DNA of 64,000 bases from an uncultured Ruminobacter sp. (GTDB lineage Bacteria > Pseudomonadota > Gammaproteobacteria > Enterobacterales > Succinivibrionaceae), in NCBI GenBank assembly GCA_902764345.1, contig CACWVT010000006.1, positions 1 to 64,000 of the forward strand, written 5' to 3'. Both the position numbers and the translations under genes were made by a program. Below, in pieces: positions 17,463 through 26,224 of this stretch. The notes under the pieces were generated by a model. That model saw only the letters and a program-made list of their open reading frames with translations, was not told the DNA's origin and ran no database searches. Position 1 is the stretch's first letter, and each line of letters begins with the position of its first letter.

Positions 17463-19496
17463 ATGAAACCGGTTGAGAAAAATTTATTGAAGTTACTGTC
17501 AAATAATGATGTAACTTTCTTTATTCCCCCATATCAGAGAAATTATGAATGGGCTATAGAACATTGCGAAGTTCTTTGGAATGACATTGTAAATACTGCT
17601 GAAAAGAATAAAGGATCTGATACACATAACTTGTACAAGCACTTTTTTGGTACAGTTACATATTTTGAATCTGATCATCATTTTGATGAACCTGCAAAAT
17701 TAGTTTTGATTGATGGACAACAACGAATTACCTCAACAATGCTATTTCTGCTAGCGGTAAGAGATAAGATTCAGGATATAAATAAGAAAGAATTAATTAA
17801 TAAATCTTTTTTAGTAAATACAAATGTATCGTCAGAAGATCAATCCAAAAAGATTAAGCTTAAACAGGTTGAGGCTGATTGGGAAGCGTATAAAAGTGTG
17901 GTGAATGGCAAGATTAATAATGATTATTTGAATTCTGCTATTATTAAAAACTACAACTATTTCAAACAACAGGTGTCTAAAAAGACAGATGAAGAACTCA
18001 ATATTTTGATTGATAATGGGTTAAGAAGCTTTACATTGGTTGCTCTGGAGCTAGAACCTAATAATCCTGGAGAAAACCCTCAAGAAATTTTTGAATCTAT
18101 GAATTCTTTGGGTAAACCTTTATCCTTAGCCGATCTTGTAAGAAATTACATGCTACTTTTTATGCAACCAGCAGAGCAAGAAGCTAACTACAATAGGTAC
18201 TGGCTTGTTATTGAAAAGAACTTACCTGGTGCAATATCTGCGTACATAAGAGATTTTATGCAATTGCATGAAAAGAGAGCTTTGCCTGTGGCATCTGAGA
18301 CGAATTATAAAAAGCTTTACGCTGAATTTAAGAGTTTATATAGCAATAGTCTGAGTTCCACTAACGTATTAGAAGCTATGGCTAATTACTCAGAAATTTA
18401 TTCGTGGATTCTTGGCTTGAAGCCTGTTAATAATAAGAGAATCGATTGTATTCTCGAAGACCTTAGAAAAGTAAAAGTTACAACAGCAAACTCATTTTTA
18501 TTGTCATTGCTTATTTCTTGGCAAGAGGGCAAATTTTCTGATTCTGACATAGCAGACATTTTGTGGTGCTTTGAAACATATATTTTAAGGCGTAGATTGT
18601 TATTATTAACTCAAGCGGAAAACAAGGCGTTTCCTGTTTTGACTGACGAAATTGATTTCTTAATTTCTTGCTCGGATAAGAAACAAGCTATGTTCGGAAT
18701 TCTAAGTAATAAAGAATATAGATTACGACTACCTAATGATGTAGAAATTACTAAGTATCTTGAATCTGCAAATTTATCTAAATTTCAAAATACTAAGTTT
18801 TATTTGTCATTGATAGAAGAGAAGATAACTAAGAATCGTCCAGTTCTGGATGAAAAAATTCAACTAGAGCACATTCTACCACAAACTCTTAATGATGACT
18901 GGAAGAATGATCTTGGTGAAAATTTCGAACAAATACATCAAAACAATGTTGATGTATTGGGCAACTTAACACTTATTAGACATAACCAAGAATTGGGTAA
19001 TAAAAAGTTTTCTCTTAAAAAGGAGTTTTACAAGAATAAGGCGGGATTACAGATAGCGCAAAACTTTATTATTGATAATGATTTCTGGAATGGGGAAACC
19101 ATCCAAAATAGAACAAAAGAGCTATCAAGTTATTTGGTAAGAGAGGTTTTGCCGATACCAGAACAAATGAGAACTTCTAATAATTACAATTCAAAAGAAT
19201 ACAAAGGGGTTCACTTTGAGGCTTTGGATTTGATCGGTAAAAATATATATTATCTAGAAGATCCTTCTGTAGAAGCAAAAGTAGTTTCTGATAATGAAGT
19301 GGAATACGACAATAAAAAATACCGTCTTACTCCAGTAACTAGATTAGTCAAAAATATTAAAGGAACCGCTAATACCTCTGGAGCTTATCAAGGGGCAAAG
19401 TATTGGGGATATAAAGGAGAGTCTATTTATAGCTTGATGCTACAGCTAGATATTGATTCTGATGATATCGATGATATTGAATCTGATGAAGATTAA
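17463..19496 (+). CDS. DUF262/DUF1524 (GmrSD-like) type IV restriction-type protein
   Basis: 677 residues. The N-terminal DUF262 part has IPPYQRNYEWAIEHCEVLW and VLIDGQQRITSTMLFLLAVR near residue 81, then FESMNSLGKPLSLADLVRN. This ParB-like NTPase domain drives GmrSD enzymes against modified phage DNA. The central/C-terminal DUF1524 part is a His-Me finger nuclease: LEHILPQT near residue 468, with N and H in VDVLGNLTLIRHNQELGNKK. A further ~100-residue tail (from GVHFEALDLIGKNIY, with YWGYKGESIYSL at the end) looks like a RAMA/DUF4357-type DNA-binding domain. It follows hsdR by 54 bp on the same strand, is more AT-rich than hsdR, and belongs to the same defence island. Confidence 0.88.
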   Translation: MKPVEKNLLKLLSNNDVTFFIPPYQRNYEWAIEHCEVLWNDIVNTAEKNKGSDTHNLYKHFFGTVTYFESDHHFDEPAKLVLIDGQQRITSTMLFLLAVRDKIQDINKKELINKSFLVNTNVSSEDQSKKIKLKQVEADWEAYKSVVNGKINNDYLNSAIIKNYNYFKQQVSKKTDEELNILIDNGLRSFTLVALELEPNNPGENPQEIFESMNSLGKPLSLADLVRNYMLLFMQPAEQEANYNRYWLVIEKNLPGAISAYIRDFMQLHEKRALPVASETNYKKLYAEFKSLYSNSLSSTNVLEAMANYSEIYSWILGLKPVNNKRIDCILEDLRKVKVTTANSFLLSLLISWQEGKFSDSDIADILWCFETYILRRRLLLLTQAENKAFPVLTDEIDFLISCSDKKQAMFGILSNKEYRLRLPNDVEITKYLESANLSKFQNTKFYLSLIEEKITKNRPVLDEKIQLEHILPQTLNDDWKNDLGENFEQIHQNNVDVLGNLTLIRHNQELGNKKFSLKKEFYKNKAGLQIAQNFIIDNDFWNGETIQNRTKELSSYLVREVLPIPEQMRTSNNYNSKEYKGVHFEALDLIGKNIYYLEDPSVEAKVVSDNEVEYDNKKYRLTPVTRLVKNIKGTANTSGAYQGAKYWGYKGESIYSLMLQLDIDSDDIDDIESDED

Positions 19497-19611
19497 TCTT
19501 GCTAAAGGCTCCAGCTAAAGGAGGAATTATACTTTTTTTCTGTGATTTGAGGTAGAAAAATCAGTGGTATTGTGCCACCGAGGGTTTGGTTATCTATATA
19601 GGTGGGTAAAT

Positions 19612-20763
19612 ATGACAAAATCCGGTAAATTTGGCTTTGAACAAAGTGTCAATTTTTTTAGGGAACATGCTGGGGATACTTATATTCTTCCGGAAAAAGC
19701 TGGTGCTGACAAGGAGCGGATGCTTTCTCTAAAACAAGATGCTAGAGAGGCTCGATATAATTTCATAGAGTTTGCAAAACAACTGTCAAAAGAATTCACC
19801 GATTTAAAATATGATAACGCAGATAGATGTTCAAGATGGTGTCGAGATAACGGGAAAGGGAAACCAAAGATCATACATTTTTACTTTTGGATTCAATTAA
19901 AAAATCCTAAGTGGAAAGATCAATTACCTAGTGTTTCGTTATCATTTGGAGCTGAGAATTGCTTAGACATTAGAATTGATGTAGAGCAAGATAATTTAGA
20001 TAAATTAAGAGATAAAAATCCAGAGCTGTATCGTAAAATTATAGAACAGCAGTTTCATTTGCTAGATAAGCCTTTACAAAACAACATAGAATATCGTTGC
20101 ATAATACCAGAAGCTGATACGCTGTGCTATGGAAATTCCGACGTTGAATCACTCAAAAAGAAATATAAAAATTCTGAAAATAAGCCTTTATTCCAGGTCG
20201 GTACGAAGGTTAAATCATTATTTGAAAAAGATAATGCAGGAACTCTTTTTGACGAAGCTCTAGAGTTGGTCAGAGTTGTAAAGTCATACTACGACTTTGT
20301 CATGACATACAATGAAGAAAATTGTATTGATAGGGCGGAAAGCATTGATGAGGAAATTGATGACCTTCACTTGAAAGGGGAGGATAGAGAGGCTATTGTT
20401 AATCTACGCGTAAATCAACATGTATTTAGAGATCGTCTCCTATCAAGGTATAAACACCATTGCATATTGTGCAATGTAGATCAAACTGAGTTGTTAGTTG
20501 CAAGTCATATCAAGCCATGGAGTAAAAGTTTGCCCAAAGAAAAGCTCGATGTGGATAATGGTCTGCTTATGTGCCCAAATCATGATAGATTGTTTGATCG
20601 TGGTTTTATCTCGTTTGACGATCATGGAAAAATTCTAATATCTTCAATCCTGACGGCTGAAAGTCGTCAAGCCTTAGGCATTACAGGTGATATAAAGATT
20701 AATTTGTCTGAAAAGAATAAAGCCTATCTGAAGTATCACAGGGATAAAATATTTCAAAAATAG
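19612..20763 (+). CDS. HNH restriction endonuclease
   Basis: 383 residues from ATG 19612, preceded by AGGTGGG; earlier in-frame codons lack a ribosome site. The C-terminal HNH nuclease is clear: HHCILCNVD near residue 282, SHIKPWSK, then DVDNGLLMCPNHDRLFDRGF. The two CxxC-like pairs and the H-N-H residues are in the right order for the McrA/HNH_2 group. The N-terminal ~200 residues (FGFEQSVNFFREHAGD, FWIQLKNPKWKDQLPSVSLS) resemble MrcB-type DNA-recognition domains of modified-DNA restriction enzymes. That link is tentative. It is the last gene of the rightward defence block and probably restricts a modified or specific DNA target on its own. Confidence 0.85.
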   Translation: MTKSGKFGFEQSVNFFREHAGDTYILPEKAGADKERMLSLKQDAREARYNFIEFAKQLSKEFTDLKYDNADRCSRWCRDNGKGKPKIIHFYFWIQLKNPKWKDQLPSVSLSFGAENCLDIRIDVEQDNLDKLRDKNPELYRKIIEQQFHLLDKPLQNNIEYRCIIPEADTLCYGNSDVESLKKKYKNSENKPLFQVGTKVKSLFEKDNAGTLFDEALELVRVVKSYYDFVMTYNEENCIDRAESIDEEIDDLHLKGEDREAIVNLRVNQHVFRDRLLSRYKHHCILCNVDQTELLVASHIKPWSKSLPKEKLDVDNGLLMCPNHDRLFDRGFISFDDHGKILISSILTAESRQALGITGDIKINLSEKNKAYLKYHRDKIFQK

Positions 20764-21656
20764 GAGTCTGTTATTCTGGCAAAACTGTTTAGCCGCAATA
20801 TACGCATTCCGAACTGGAAAAGACCATGGCATAGGCTTTGATTGGTTTGTTTTTGAATTTGAGGGGGAAGGTGTTGACCTGTTCGTGGTTTCTTTTTTAT
20901 ATTTCGCCACAAATATCAATATTTATTTGGGGGTAGCGATGCAGACACGAGATTTAATTGGTTGTGTTTCCACAAACTTAAAGGTTGGGACGCTTGAAAA
21001 GACGTATGTTTAAACATGTTCCCTCAATATGTCAGCAAATCAGACATCAATTAAAAGGTCTCGGCACATGTTGAGACGGTGGTTTTACTGTCACGGGCAA
21101 AATAGAACGGTTCTGAAAGCCCTTGAAATCTAAGGGATTGCAGATTTTGATGCTTTTTTGAGCATGGCTGTAAAGAGCGATTTTGGCTGTATGTGAAAAC
21201 ATATCAAGGCGGAGAGATACAGGATAGTAGTTGTGGCTACGGTTTTGCTGTTTTAGGAAGGTTGTGGATACCATTTTGCTTTTGGAGCGGTGTAGCGGTT
21301 TGCCACTTTTGTGGATGAAGAGAGAGCGGGAACAGGAATTTAGTGATAAGGTCTGGACGTTTCGGTGAGGTTATCAAAACAATCCGGGAATGCGGCTATG
21401 ATTTCATTGTTATGATGCACGGTGATCATTTTGGGCATACAGCAATGGTTAAAAAACACGGAGATACCATACCATGGTAGCCGGAATTTGCGGTGAGTGA
21501 TGACGGTGTCTTCGGCATTACAGAAGAAACGCAGCTGTTTAAACTCCATCCGGAGACCACGGGATTTGTGAATCTCTAGGTTTTGAACGCGAAGGCATCC
21601 GGCCGGCAGCTACCGGGCAGGAGAGGGCGGGAGAAATACTGCAGGCAAACAGCAGA
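20764..21656. other. Decayed region without an intact gene
   Basis: About 890 bases. All long frames are broken by stops. Apart from the relic at 21352-21579, I see only short open stretches without ribosome sites and no tRNA or clear terminator. The region separates the restriction island from the aldo/keto reductase and probably marks an old insertion site. Confidence 0.5.
21352..21579 (+). pseudogene. Transposase-like relic (IS1634/IS4-like?)
   Basis: One frame reads SGRFGEVIKTIRECGYDFIV, MMHGDHFGHTAMVKKHGD, stop, PEFAVSDDGVFGITEETQLF, KLHPETTGFVNL, stop. The pattern of a GYDFIVM strand, a LVKKHGD-like helix and a later QLF strand recalls the middle of IS1634-family transposases. There is no start, no catalytic residues and no terminal repeats that I can see. 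It is a fragment interrupted by two stops. Confidence 0.4.
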
Positions 21657-23045
21657 TTACCAGTTTTCGTAGCGCTGGCGCCGATCCAGCCGCCTTATTT
21701 TTTCCATATCTTCGGGCGTCAGCTCAAAGTCGAAGATATCACAGTTTTCCGCGATATGGTCAGGATCAGACGAACCCGGGATGGCGATAAAGCCTGCCTG
21801 CAGGTGCCAGCGGAGAATGATCTGCGCCGGGGTTTTTCCGTATTTGCCGGCCAGCTCCGTGATTATTTCATTGCCGAAGCTCTCGGCAGTATGGCCTCTC
21901 CCCCCGAAAGGATACCAGGATTCTATGACTATGCCGTACTGTCTGACATATTTCTGAAGCTCTGTGTTCTGGTAATAAAGGTGGTTCTCGTTCTGAATTA
22001 CCGCAGGCTTGATGGTGGCAAATGACAGAACCTTGTCCACCGCTTCCTTGGTGTAGTAATTGGAAATCCCGAGGGAACGAATCCGGTGATCGTTTACCGA
22101 TTCCTCCATGGCCTTGTAAACGCCTGCATCATCTGATCCGGGCTGATGAATAAGCAGAAGGTCAAGATAATCCACCTGGAGATCCTTGAGCTCATCATTG
22201 ATGATCCTGCCGGCGCGTTCATAGTTGCCGCCGTAGATTTTCCCGGTGATAAAGACCTCCTCCCGGGTTACAATTCCTTCGGAAATTGCTCGCTTAAGGC
22301 CGCGTCCGACGCTGACTTCATTACCGTAATATCTTGCCGTGTCGATAAGGCGCATGCCGGACTTAAGCGCCTGATAAACGGCCTCTTCCGCTGTGTTATC
22401 AGTGAGCGCCCATGTTCCCAGGCCGATGATGGGCATTTCATAGCCGCTGTTCAGAAGCACGGTCTTTTTGGAGAAATCAAAGGCCCCCTTACCGCTCTCC
22501 TTCTTGCCGGCAGACAGGGTGACGGTGACATCCCCGTTACTCAAAAGCTCCTTTAAGAGTTCCTGTGACTGCCCGGTGATCCGGCCCAGCTTTGTATATG
22601 CCCAGGAATTGCTGCCGTAAAACACCACCAGCTGATTACCGGAATACAGCATGATATCCCCTGCCTGAGCAGTCATTCGGCGGTCGTTTCTCGGGAGGCT
22701 GTGACCTATTGATCCCACCTGCTCAAAGCCGCCGTACATGGACATTGTTATCGTAAGGGGAGATTTTGCCGCCAGCTTCATCAGCGCCGAAACCGCCTCA
22801 TTTTGCTCCCATGCCGCTGAAACCGCTGTTTTGCCGATCCGCATTTCCATTGTCATTATCTCCTTTTGGCTGAGACCATTCCCATTCCCGGCCGCTTCAT
22901 TAACCGGGCTGATACTTGCCGGAAGAGCGTCTTTTTTAGCAGAGCTTCCGGCAGCAGTTGCCTGATGGGTTACCGTAATTGCTGTTCCGCAGAAAATCAG
23001 AAGGAGCATCAGGCTTAAAAATATCACAAGCCGCTGGTGTCTCAT
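21657..23045 (-). CDS. Exported aldo/keto reductase with N-terminal cyclophilin-like domain
   Basis: 462 residues. Residues 1-32 form a Sec-type signal peptide (RLVIFLSLMLLLIFCGTAIT then an AxA-like site QATAAG). Residues about 65-185 are a cyclophilin-like domain (MEMRIGKTAVSAAWEQNEAV, YGGFEQVGSIGHSLPRND, AGDIMLYSGNQLVVFYG). Residues about 195-462 are an aldo/keto reductase with GYEMPIIGLGTWAL, the catalytic Asp/Tyr in LIDTARYYGNE, Lys in FITGKIYGGN, His in LLLIHQP and the NADP site RWHLQAGFIAIPGSSDP. Combining export, cyclophilin-like and NADPH-dependent reductase parts is unusual, since NADPH is scarce outside the cytoplasm. A MarR relic lies upstream. The GC-rich composition and Clostridia-like sequence suggest transfer. 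Confidence 0.88.
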   Translation of the reverse strand: MRHQRLVIFLSLMLLLIFCGTAITVTHQATAAGSSAKKDALPASISPVNEAAGNGNGLSQKEIMTMEMRIGKTAVSAAWEQNEAVSALMKLAAKSPLTITMSMYGGFEQVGSIGHSLPRNDRRMTAQAGDIMLYSGNQLVVFYGSNSWAYTKLGRITGQSQELLKELLSNGDVTVTLSAGKKESGKGAFDFSKKTVLLNSGYEMPIIGLGTWALTDNTAEEAVYQALKSGMRLIDTARYYGNEVSVGRGLKRAISEGIVTREEVFITGKIYGGNYERAGRIINDELKDLQVDYLDLLLIHQPGSDDAGVYKAMEESVNDHRIRSLGISNYYTKEAVDKVLSFATIKPAVIQNENHLYYQNTELQKYVRQYGIVIESWYPFGGRGHTAESFGNEIITELAGKYGKTPAQIILRWHLQAGFIAIPGSSDPDHIAENCDIFDFELTPEDMEKIRRLDRRQRYENW

Positions 23046-23347
23046 AAGTTCCTCGCAAAAATGATTATTTCAGTCCTTTTCAAGGCCAGAGCCTTTTTTC
23101 GGAAATGACTCCTTTGCCGAAAATTATGACAGCATTTTCGGAATTGAGGCGCTTCCGGAGAGCAGGGAACTCCAAACTACTATCCTGCTGTTTGCAAGTA
23201 TAAACGGAATTCCGGCTGAGAGGAAGGGCGGAGTGTTCAGGCTGAGACAGAGCAGGGCGGAGAATATTCCGGCCCCTGACCCGCATCTCAGACATCTGAC
23301 ATTTCGGCATTATCAGCGGAGCTGGCAAGGATCTGATTTCAGGCGGA
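23046..23347. other. Intergenic region between the reductase and the MarR relic
   Basis: About 300 bases. It contains a TTTTCGG/CCGAAAA inverted repeat (23095-23122) just upstream of the reductase gene. This could be an operator for the lost MarR regulator or part of the promoter. No gene is seen. Confidence 0.35.
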
Positions 23348-23586
23348 TTACGGGATGATTTCTTCGATTTTTGTGAGAAAGTTCGCCTGAAGAACCTGCT
23401 CTTCCGCGCTGTAGCTTTCGATAAGCTCCCGGCATTGCCTCTCGGCATCTCGGATCTGCTGCGCCATGGCCTGATAGATATGATCGCCGGAGGAGGTCAG
23501 CCGGTAAAAGATCTCCTTCCGGTTTCCTTCCATGCGGTTTGTGGTGATAAGCTCCTTTTTGATGAGCCTCCCGCAGATTTTTGATC
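23348..23586 (-). pseudogene. MarR family regulator, 5' truncated
   Basis: The frame KICGRLIKKELITTNRMEGN then RKEIFYRLTSSGDHIYQAMA and a helical tail ending FLTKIEEIIP is the recognition helix, wing and C-terminal dimer helix of a MarR protein. The N-terminal half is gone: just upstream the frame meets a stop and the sequence changes to the DUF4417 relic read on the other strand. It probably once controlled the adjacent reductase. Confidence 0.7.
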
Positions 23587-24080
23587 AGTGGATTCATTTT
23601 TATGAAGATGACTACCTGTTCGAATGTGTTTGGGGTTCACCTAATGATTACCTTGATTCATTTAAAAAGTTTAACGGGGTAATTTTACCTGATTTCAGCT
23701 TGTACAGAGATATGCCTTTCAATATGCAAATCTCTAACATATATAGAAGCAGGGCAATCGGTAACTGGCTACAGAAGAACAATGTAAATATCATTCCTAA
23801 TATCCGATATGGTGATGAACGCACATATAAAATTTGCTGTGATGGTGTAGAACAAGGCGGCACAATAGCCATAGGCTCTCATGGAAACATGAAGTGCAGT
23901 ACAGATAGGAAGTTTTTCCTTGAAGGACTGGCTGTTATCGTTGAAATAATTCAGCCGTCAGTTATTGTGGTTTACGGCATTGCAAACGATAAATACTTCG
24001 GCAAATATAAAGAACGAGGTATTCAAATTGTACAATTTGACAGTGAATTTGCCTCCTCTCATAAAAAGGAGGTGCAGTAA
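23583..24080 (+). pseudogene. DUF4417 protein, 5' truncated
   Basis: From QWIHFYEDDYLFECVWGSP through GVILPDFSLYRDMPFNMQIS, YRSRAIGNWLQKNNVNIIPN, RYGDERTYKICCDGV and GSHGNMKCSTDRKFFLEGL this is a clear DUF4417 protein, a family common in phage-like elements of gut bacteria. The open frame continues upstream to 23532, but that part is antisense to MarR coding sequence, so the real N-terminus has been lost. The stop overlaps the ATG of the next gene, showing an original operon. Function unknown. Confidence 0.7.
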
Positions 24081-24560
24081 TGGGTGCCGGGTATCATGGT
24101 GGCTTTGGAAACACTAAAGGTTCCGTTCATAATAATGAATCAGCCAATACCCCCAAGAAAGAATCAAGAGCGGATTTAATTTCAGAATTAAGAAAAAACA
24201 ATATTAAATTTTTAGAAAAAGACATTGTTTTTATAGTCAGAGATACGACTGGTAAAATTGTTTGGCTTGAAAATGGTAACTTGACTGTTGGCCTAAAACA
24301 TATACTTGATGGAGGAAATAATGGTCTGGGGCATGCCAATGATTTTAAAAAATCTTTTGGTGTTTCAAGAGAAAAAATTCCTTCTTTCTTAAAAAAGGTC
24401 TTTAGCAACGGAACTATTGTAAAGAAAAAATGTTACTCGAAAAGGCAAAAATGATTTCGAAAGAATTTACAAATATAGAGGGAAGTATTTAATTATATCT
24501 GCCGTAGGTACTAATGGCTTTATTGTGTCTGCTTATCCTATCAATAAGGAGGATCTATAA
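24080..24560 (+). pseudogene. Small toxin-like protein, frameshifted
   Basis: The first frame gives 124 residues: a Gly/His-rich N-terminus MGAGYHGGFGNTKGS, then LISELRKNNIKFLEKDIVFI and HILDGGNNGLGHANDFKKSF. It stops at 24454. One extra A in TCGAAAAGGC (24440-24446) explains this: skipping one base continues with GKNDFERIYKYRGKYLIISA and VGTNGFIVSAYPINKEDL, stop at 24558-24560 touching the next ATG. The restored C-terminus looks like a BECR-type nuclease toxin domain (His in GLGH, final FIVSAYP strand). It is read here as an inactivated effector upstream of an immunity-like gene. Confidence 0.6.
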
Positions 24561-24880
24561 TGTACACTATCCGATTGATGAATGAATTTTTACATGGTCC
24601 AATATGGATATATGATCAAGATGAAACAATCCGTTTGAAGCATTCTCTGATCAGCAATGATACAATATTGCAGAATCTTAATGAAGAAGCTGCAACTTTG
24701 TATGATTCATTTTATGATTTTGATGTAGGTGATGAGCCTTGCGTTTTTGACGATGAAGGATACAAAGCCGCGTTTCCTAAAATGAAAGAACTTATTGAAA
24801 AAATTAAGCAGAGACTTAATGAGATCAATGATGGGTCTTTCACTGTAGAAGACTACATTACTAATCAGAAGTTCGATTAA
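24560..24880 (+). CDS. Possible immunity protein
   Basis: 106 residues, strongly acidic, no signal peptide. ATG 24560 overlaps the stop of the restored toxin-like frame (TAATG) and follows AAGGAGG at the correct distance. It has a short beta-like N-terminus (YTIRLMNEFLHGPIWIYD) and helical C-terminus (FPKMKELIEKIKQRLNEIND). The tight coupling to a toxin-like gene, small size and acidity are what is expected of a cognate immunity or antitoxin protein, but I recognise no family. It is followed by a good terminator, which closes the module. Confidence 0.55.
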   Translation: MYTIRLMNEFLHGPIWIYDQDETIRLKHSLISNDTILQNLNEEAATLYDSFYDFDVGDEPCVFDDEGYKAAFPKMKELIEKIKQRLNEINDGSFTVEDYITNQKFD

Positions 24881-24904
24881 CCGAGAGTCAATCATTGTAT
24901 TTTT

Positions 24905-24934
24905 AGCCGACAGTCCCGTATCTGTCGGCTTTTT
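24905..24934 (+). terminator. Terminator of the toxin/immunity-like module
   Basis: AGCCGACAG and CTGTCGGCT form a perfect 9-bp stem with an 8-nt loop followed by TTTTTC, 25 bp after the stop at 24880. Confidence 0.85.
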
Positions 24935-24951
24935 CACTTATGGAAATTTCC

Positions 24952-25305
24952 TCATTCCCCAAGTCGGCTATTCACTGCTTGAGCCGAATCGCCCAACTTC
25001 CCGAATAGCCAATTTCCGGGACAGGACTTTTGAGCAAACCAGCGGTGAACCGTCAGCAGCATCTCATCACTCTTGACCGAATAACTCAATGCTTTATCCC
25101 GATCAGCAATCCACAGCAGTCGTTTCTTTCCGTTCCTTCTGCAGATATCAACGCACAGCTTTACCAGGGCGGCATACACCTCCGGCTTCATAGTGTAAGG
25201 TTCCGTCAGATCAGATGCGCATTCGATGGTGACGGCTCGCTGGTCGTTGTCACGTAATGATGAACTATTCAAGGACAGGCGTCCGTAATTCCTGTACGTA
25301 AGCGG
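24952..25305 (-). pseudogene. Phage endolysin (N-acetylmuramoyl-L-alanine amidase) fragment
   Basis: The frame NSSSLRDNDQRAVTIECASD, LVKLCVDICRRNGKKRLLWI, LTVHRWFAQKSCPGNWLFG matches the central and C-terminal part of an Amidase_2/PGRP-type phage lysin. In this family AVTIE, TVHR and the SCPG zinc-site region are conserved. The expected N-terminal third is absent. The frame opens only after a stop at 25306, and that point lies 7 bp from the stop codon of the next gene. No ribosome site supports the TTG at 25272. It is a prophage remnant at the island edge. Confidence 0.7.
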
Positions 25306-25312
25306 TTATCCT

Positions 25313-26224
25313 TTAGTCATCTTCAGATTCGGTAAACTGTTCCAGAACTGAGGCAATGCTTTCGTTACTCAGATTGCTGTTCAGAAGTCCTTCAAGAATA
25401 CCTGCCGCATCTTCGGATTCTTTGGCACCATATCCGAGTTTCGCAGCTGTGTCCCTAAAACTTGCAGTATCATTGAGGGCATTCCCGTTATCTGATTCAA
25501 TAATGGATTTTACAACCTGTTTGAAAACCTGAAGGTTGCCGGCATTTGATGATTTACCGTTTCCGAACATTGTTTGTACTACTGATTCCAAAAGTCCCTG
25601 AGAGACGTTCGGGCCGGAGCTGCCGGATAAATTGTTTTGTGTTACGGCTGATGTAAGATCACTGCTTCCTTTGAGAAGTGAATTAAGAACATCCGTTCCG
25701 CTGAGAGACGATTTACGGGCGGTTGACTTTCCTTTCTTGCCGAAAATCAGATCTATCAGGGCTTTCAGGATCATTTTTATTATGCTGTTTGTGCTTGGTA
25801 CGCGGATCCTGGTAGAACGTGATGATGTTCTTCTGCGTCCAGCAGTGCCGGTTCGTGCAGATGATGAGCGGCGTGTTGTGCTTCTTCTTGCGGTATTTCC
25901 GGTTTTACGGTTTTTTGATATCTGGTCAAAAATGCTTATTTCACCACTGTTATTGCGTTTTTTGGAATTTCTGGAATTCTTTTTGACGTTGCTGATGGCT
26001 GAATTGAAGAAATCAGGATCGTCTTTTTCCTGCTGCGGAGCAGGTTTAATGTTTTTGTCATTTGCTGATTTTTCATTTGTGGCGGTTGTGGAACGGAGCC
26101 TGTCTGCCGTCTTTTCTTCAGATTCCGTATCTCCGGATTTCTGAGTCTTGTTCTTTTCTTCCTCTTCCTGCTGCTTCGCCACGTCAGCCAGTATATCCAA
26201 AAAAGAATGCAGTTCGTCAGCCAT
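25313..26224 (-). CDS. Hypothetical protein with basic low-complexity centre
   Basis: 303 residues, no known family. The N-terminal ~90 residues are charged (KQQEEEEKNKTQKSGDTESE). Residues about 90-150 are Ser/Arg/Thr-rich and strongly basic (RRSTTRRSSSARTGTAGRRR). A short hydrophobic segment IIKMILKALIDLIFGKKG follows. The last ~130 residues are a helical domain (SQGLLESVVQTMFGNGK, VFKQVVKSIIESDNGNALND, AAGILEGLLNSNLSNESIAS). The distribution resembles a membrane- or nucleic-acid-tethered helper protein. It is the first gene on the chromosomal side of the island boundary, divergent from relA, so it is probably a lineage-specific native gene. Confidence 0.65.
   Translation of the reverse strand: MADELHSFLDILADVAKQQEEEEKNKTQKSGDTESEEKTADRLRSTTATNEKSANDKNIKPAPQQEKDDPDFFNSAISNVKKNSRNSKKRNNSGEISIFDQISKNRKTGNTARRSTTRRSSSARTGTAGRRRTSSRSTRIRVPSTNSIIKMILKALIDLIFGKKGKSTARKSSLSGTDVLNSLLKGSSDLTSAVTQNNLSGSSGPNVSQGLLESVVQTMFGNGKSSNAGNLQVFKQVVKSIIESDNGNALNDTASFRDTAAKLGYGAKESEDAAGILEGLLNSNLSNESIASVLEQFTESEDD

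Noticed and set aside
20674..21274. Minus-strand open frames of 75-81 residues in the decayed gap
   Set aside because: No ribosome sites, no family resemblance, and they cross decayed sequence.
23080..23448. 122-residue minus-strand frame overlapping MarR
   Set aside because: It is a shadow of the MarR C-terminus in another frame with Arg/Ser-rich random composition.
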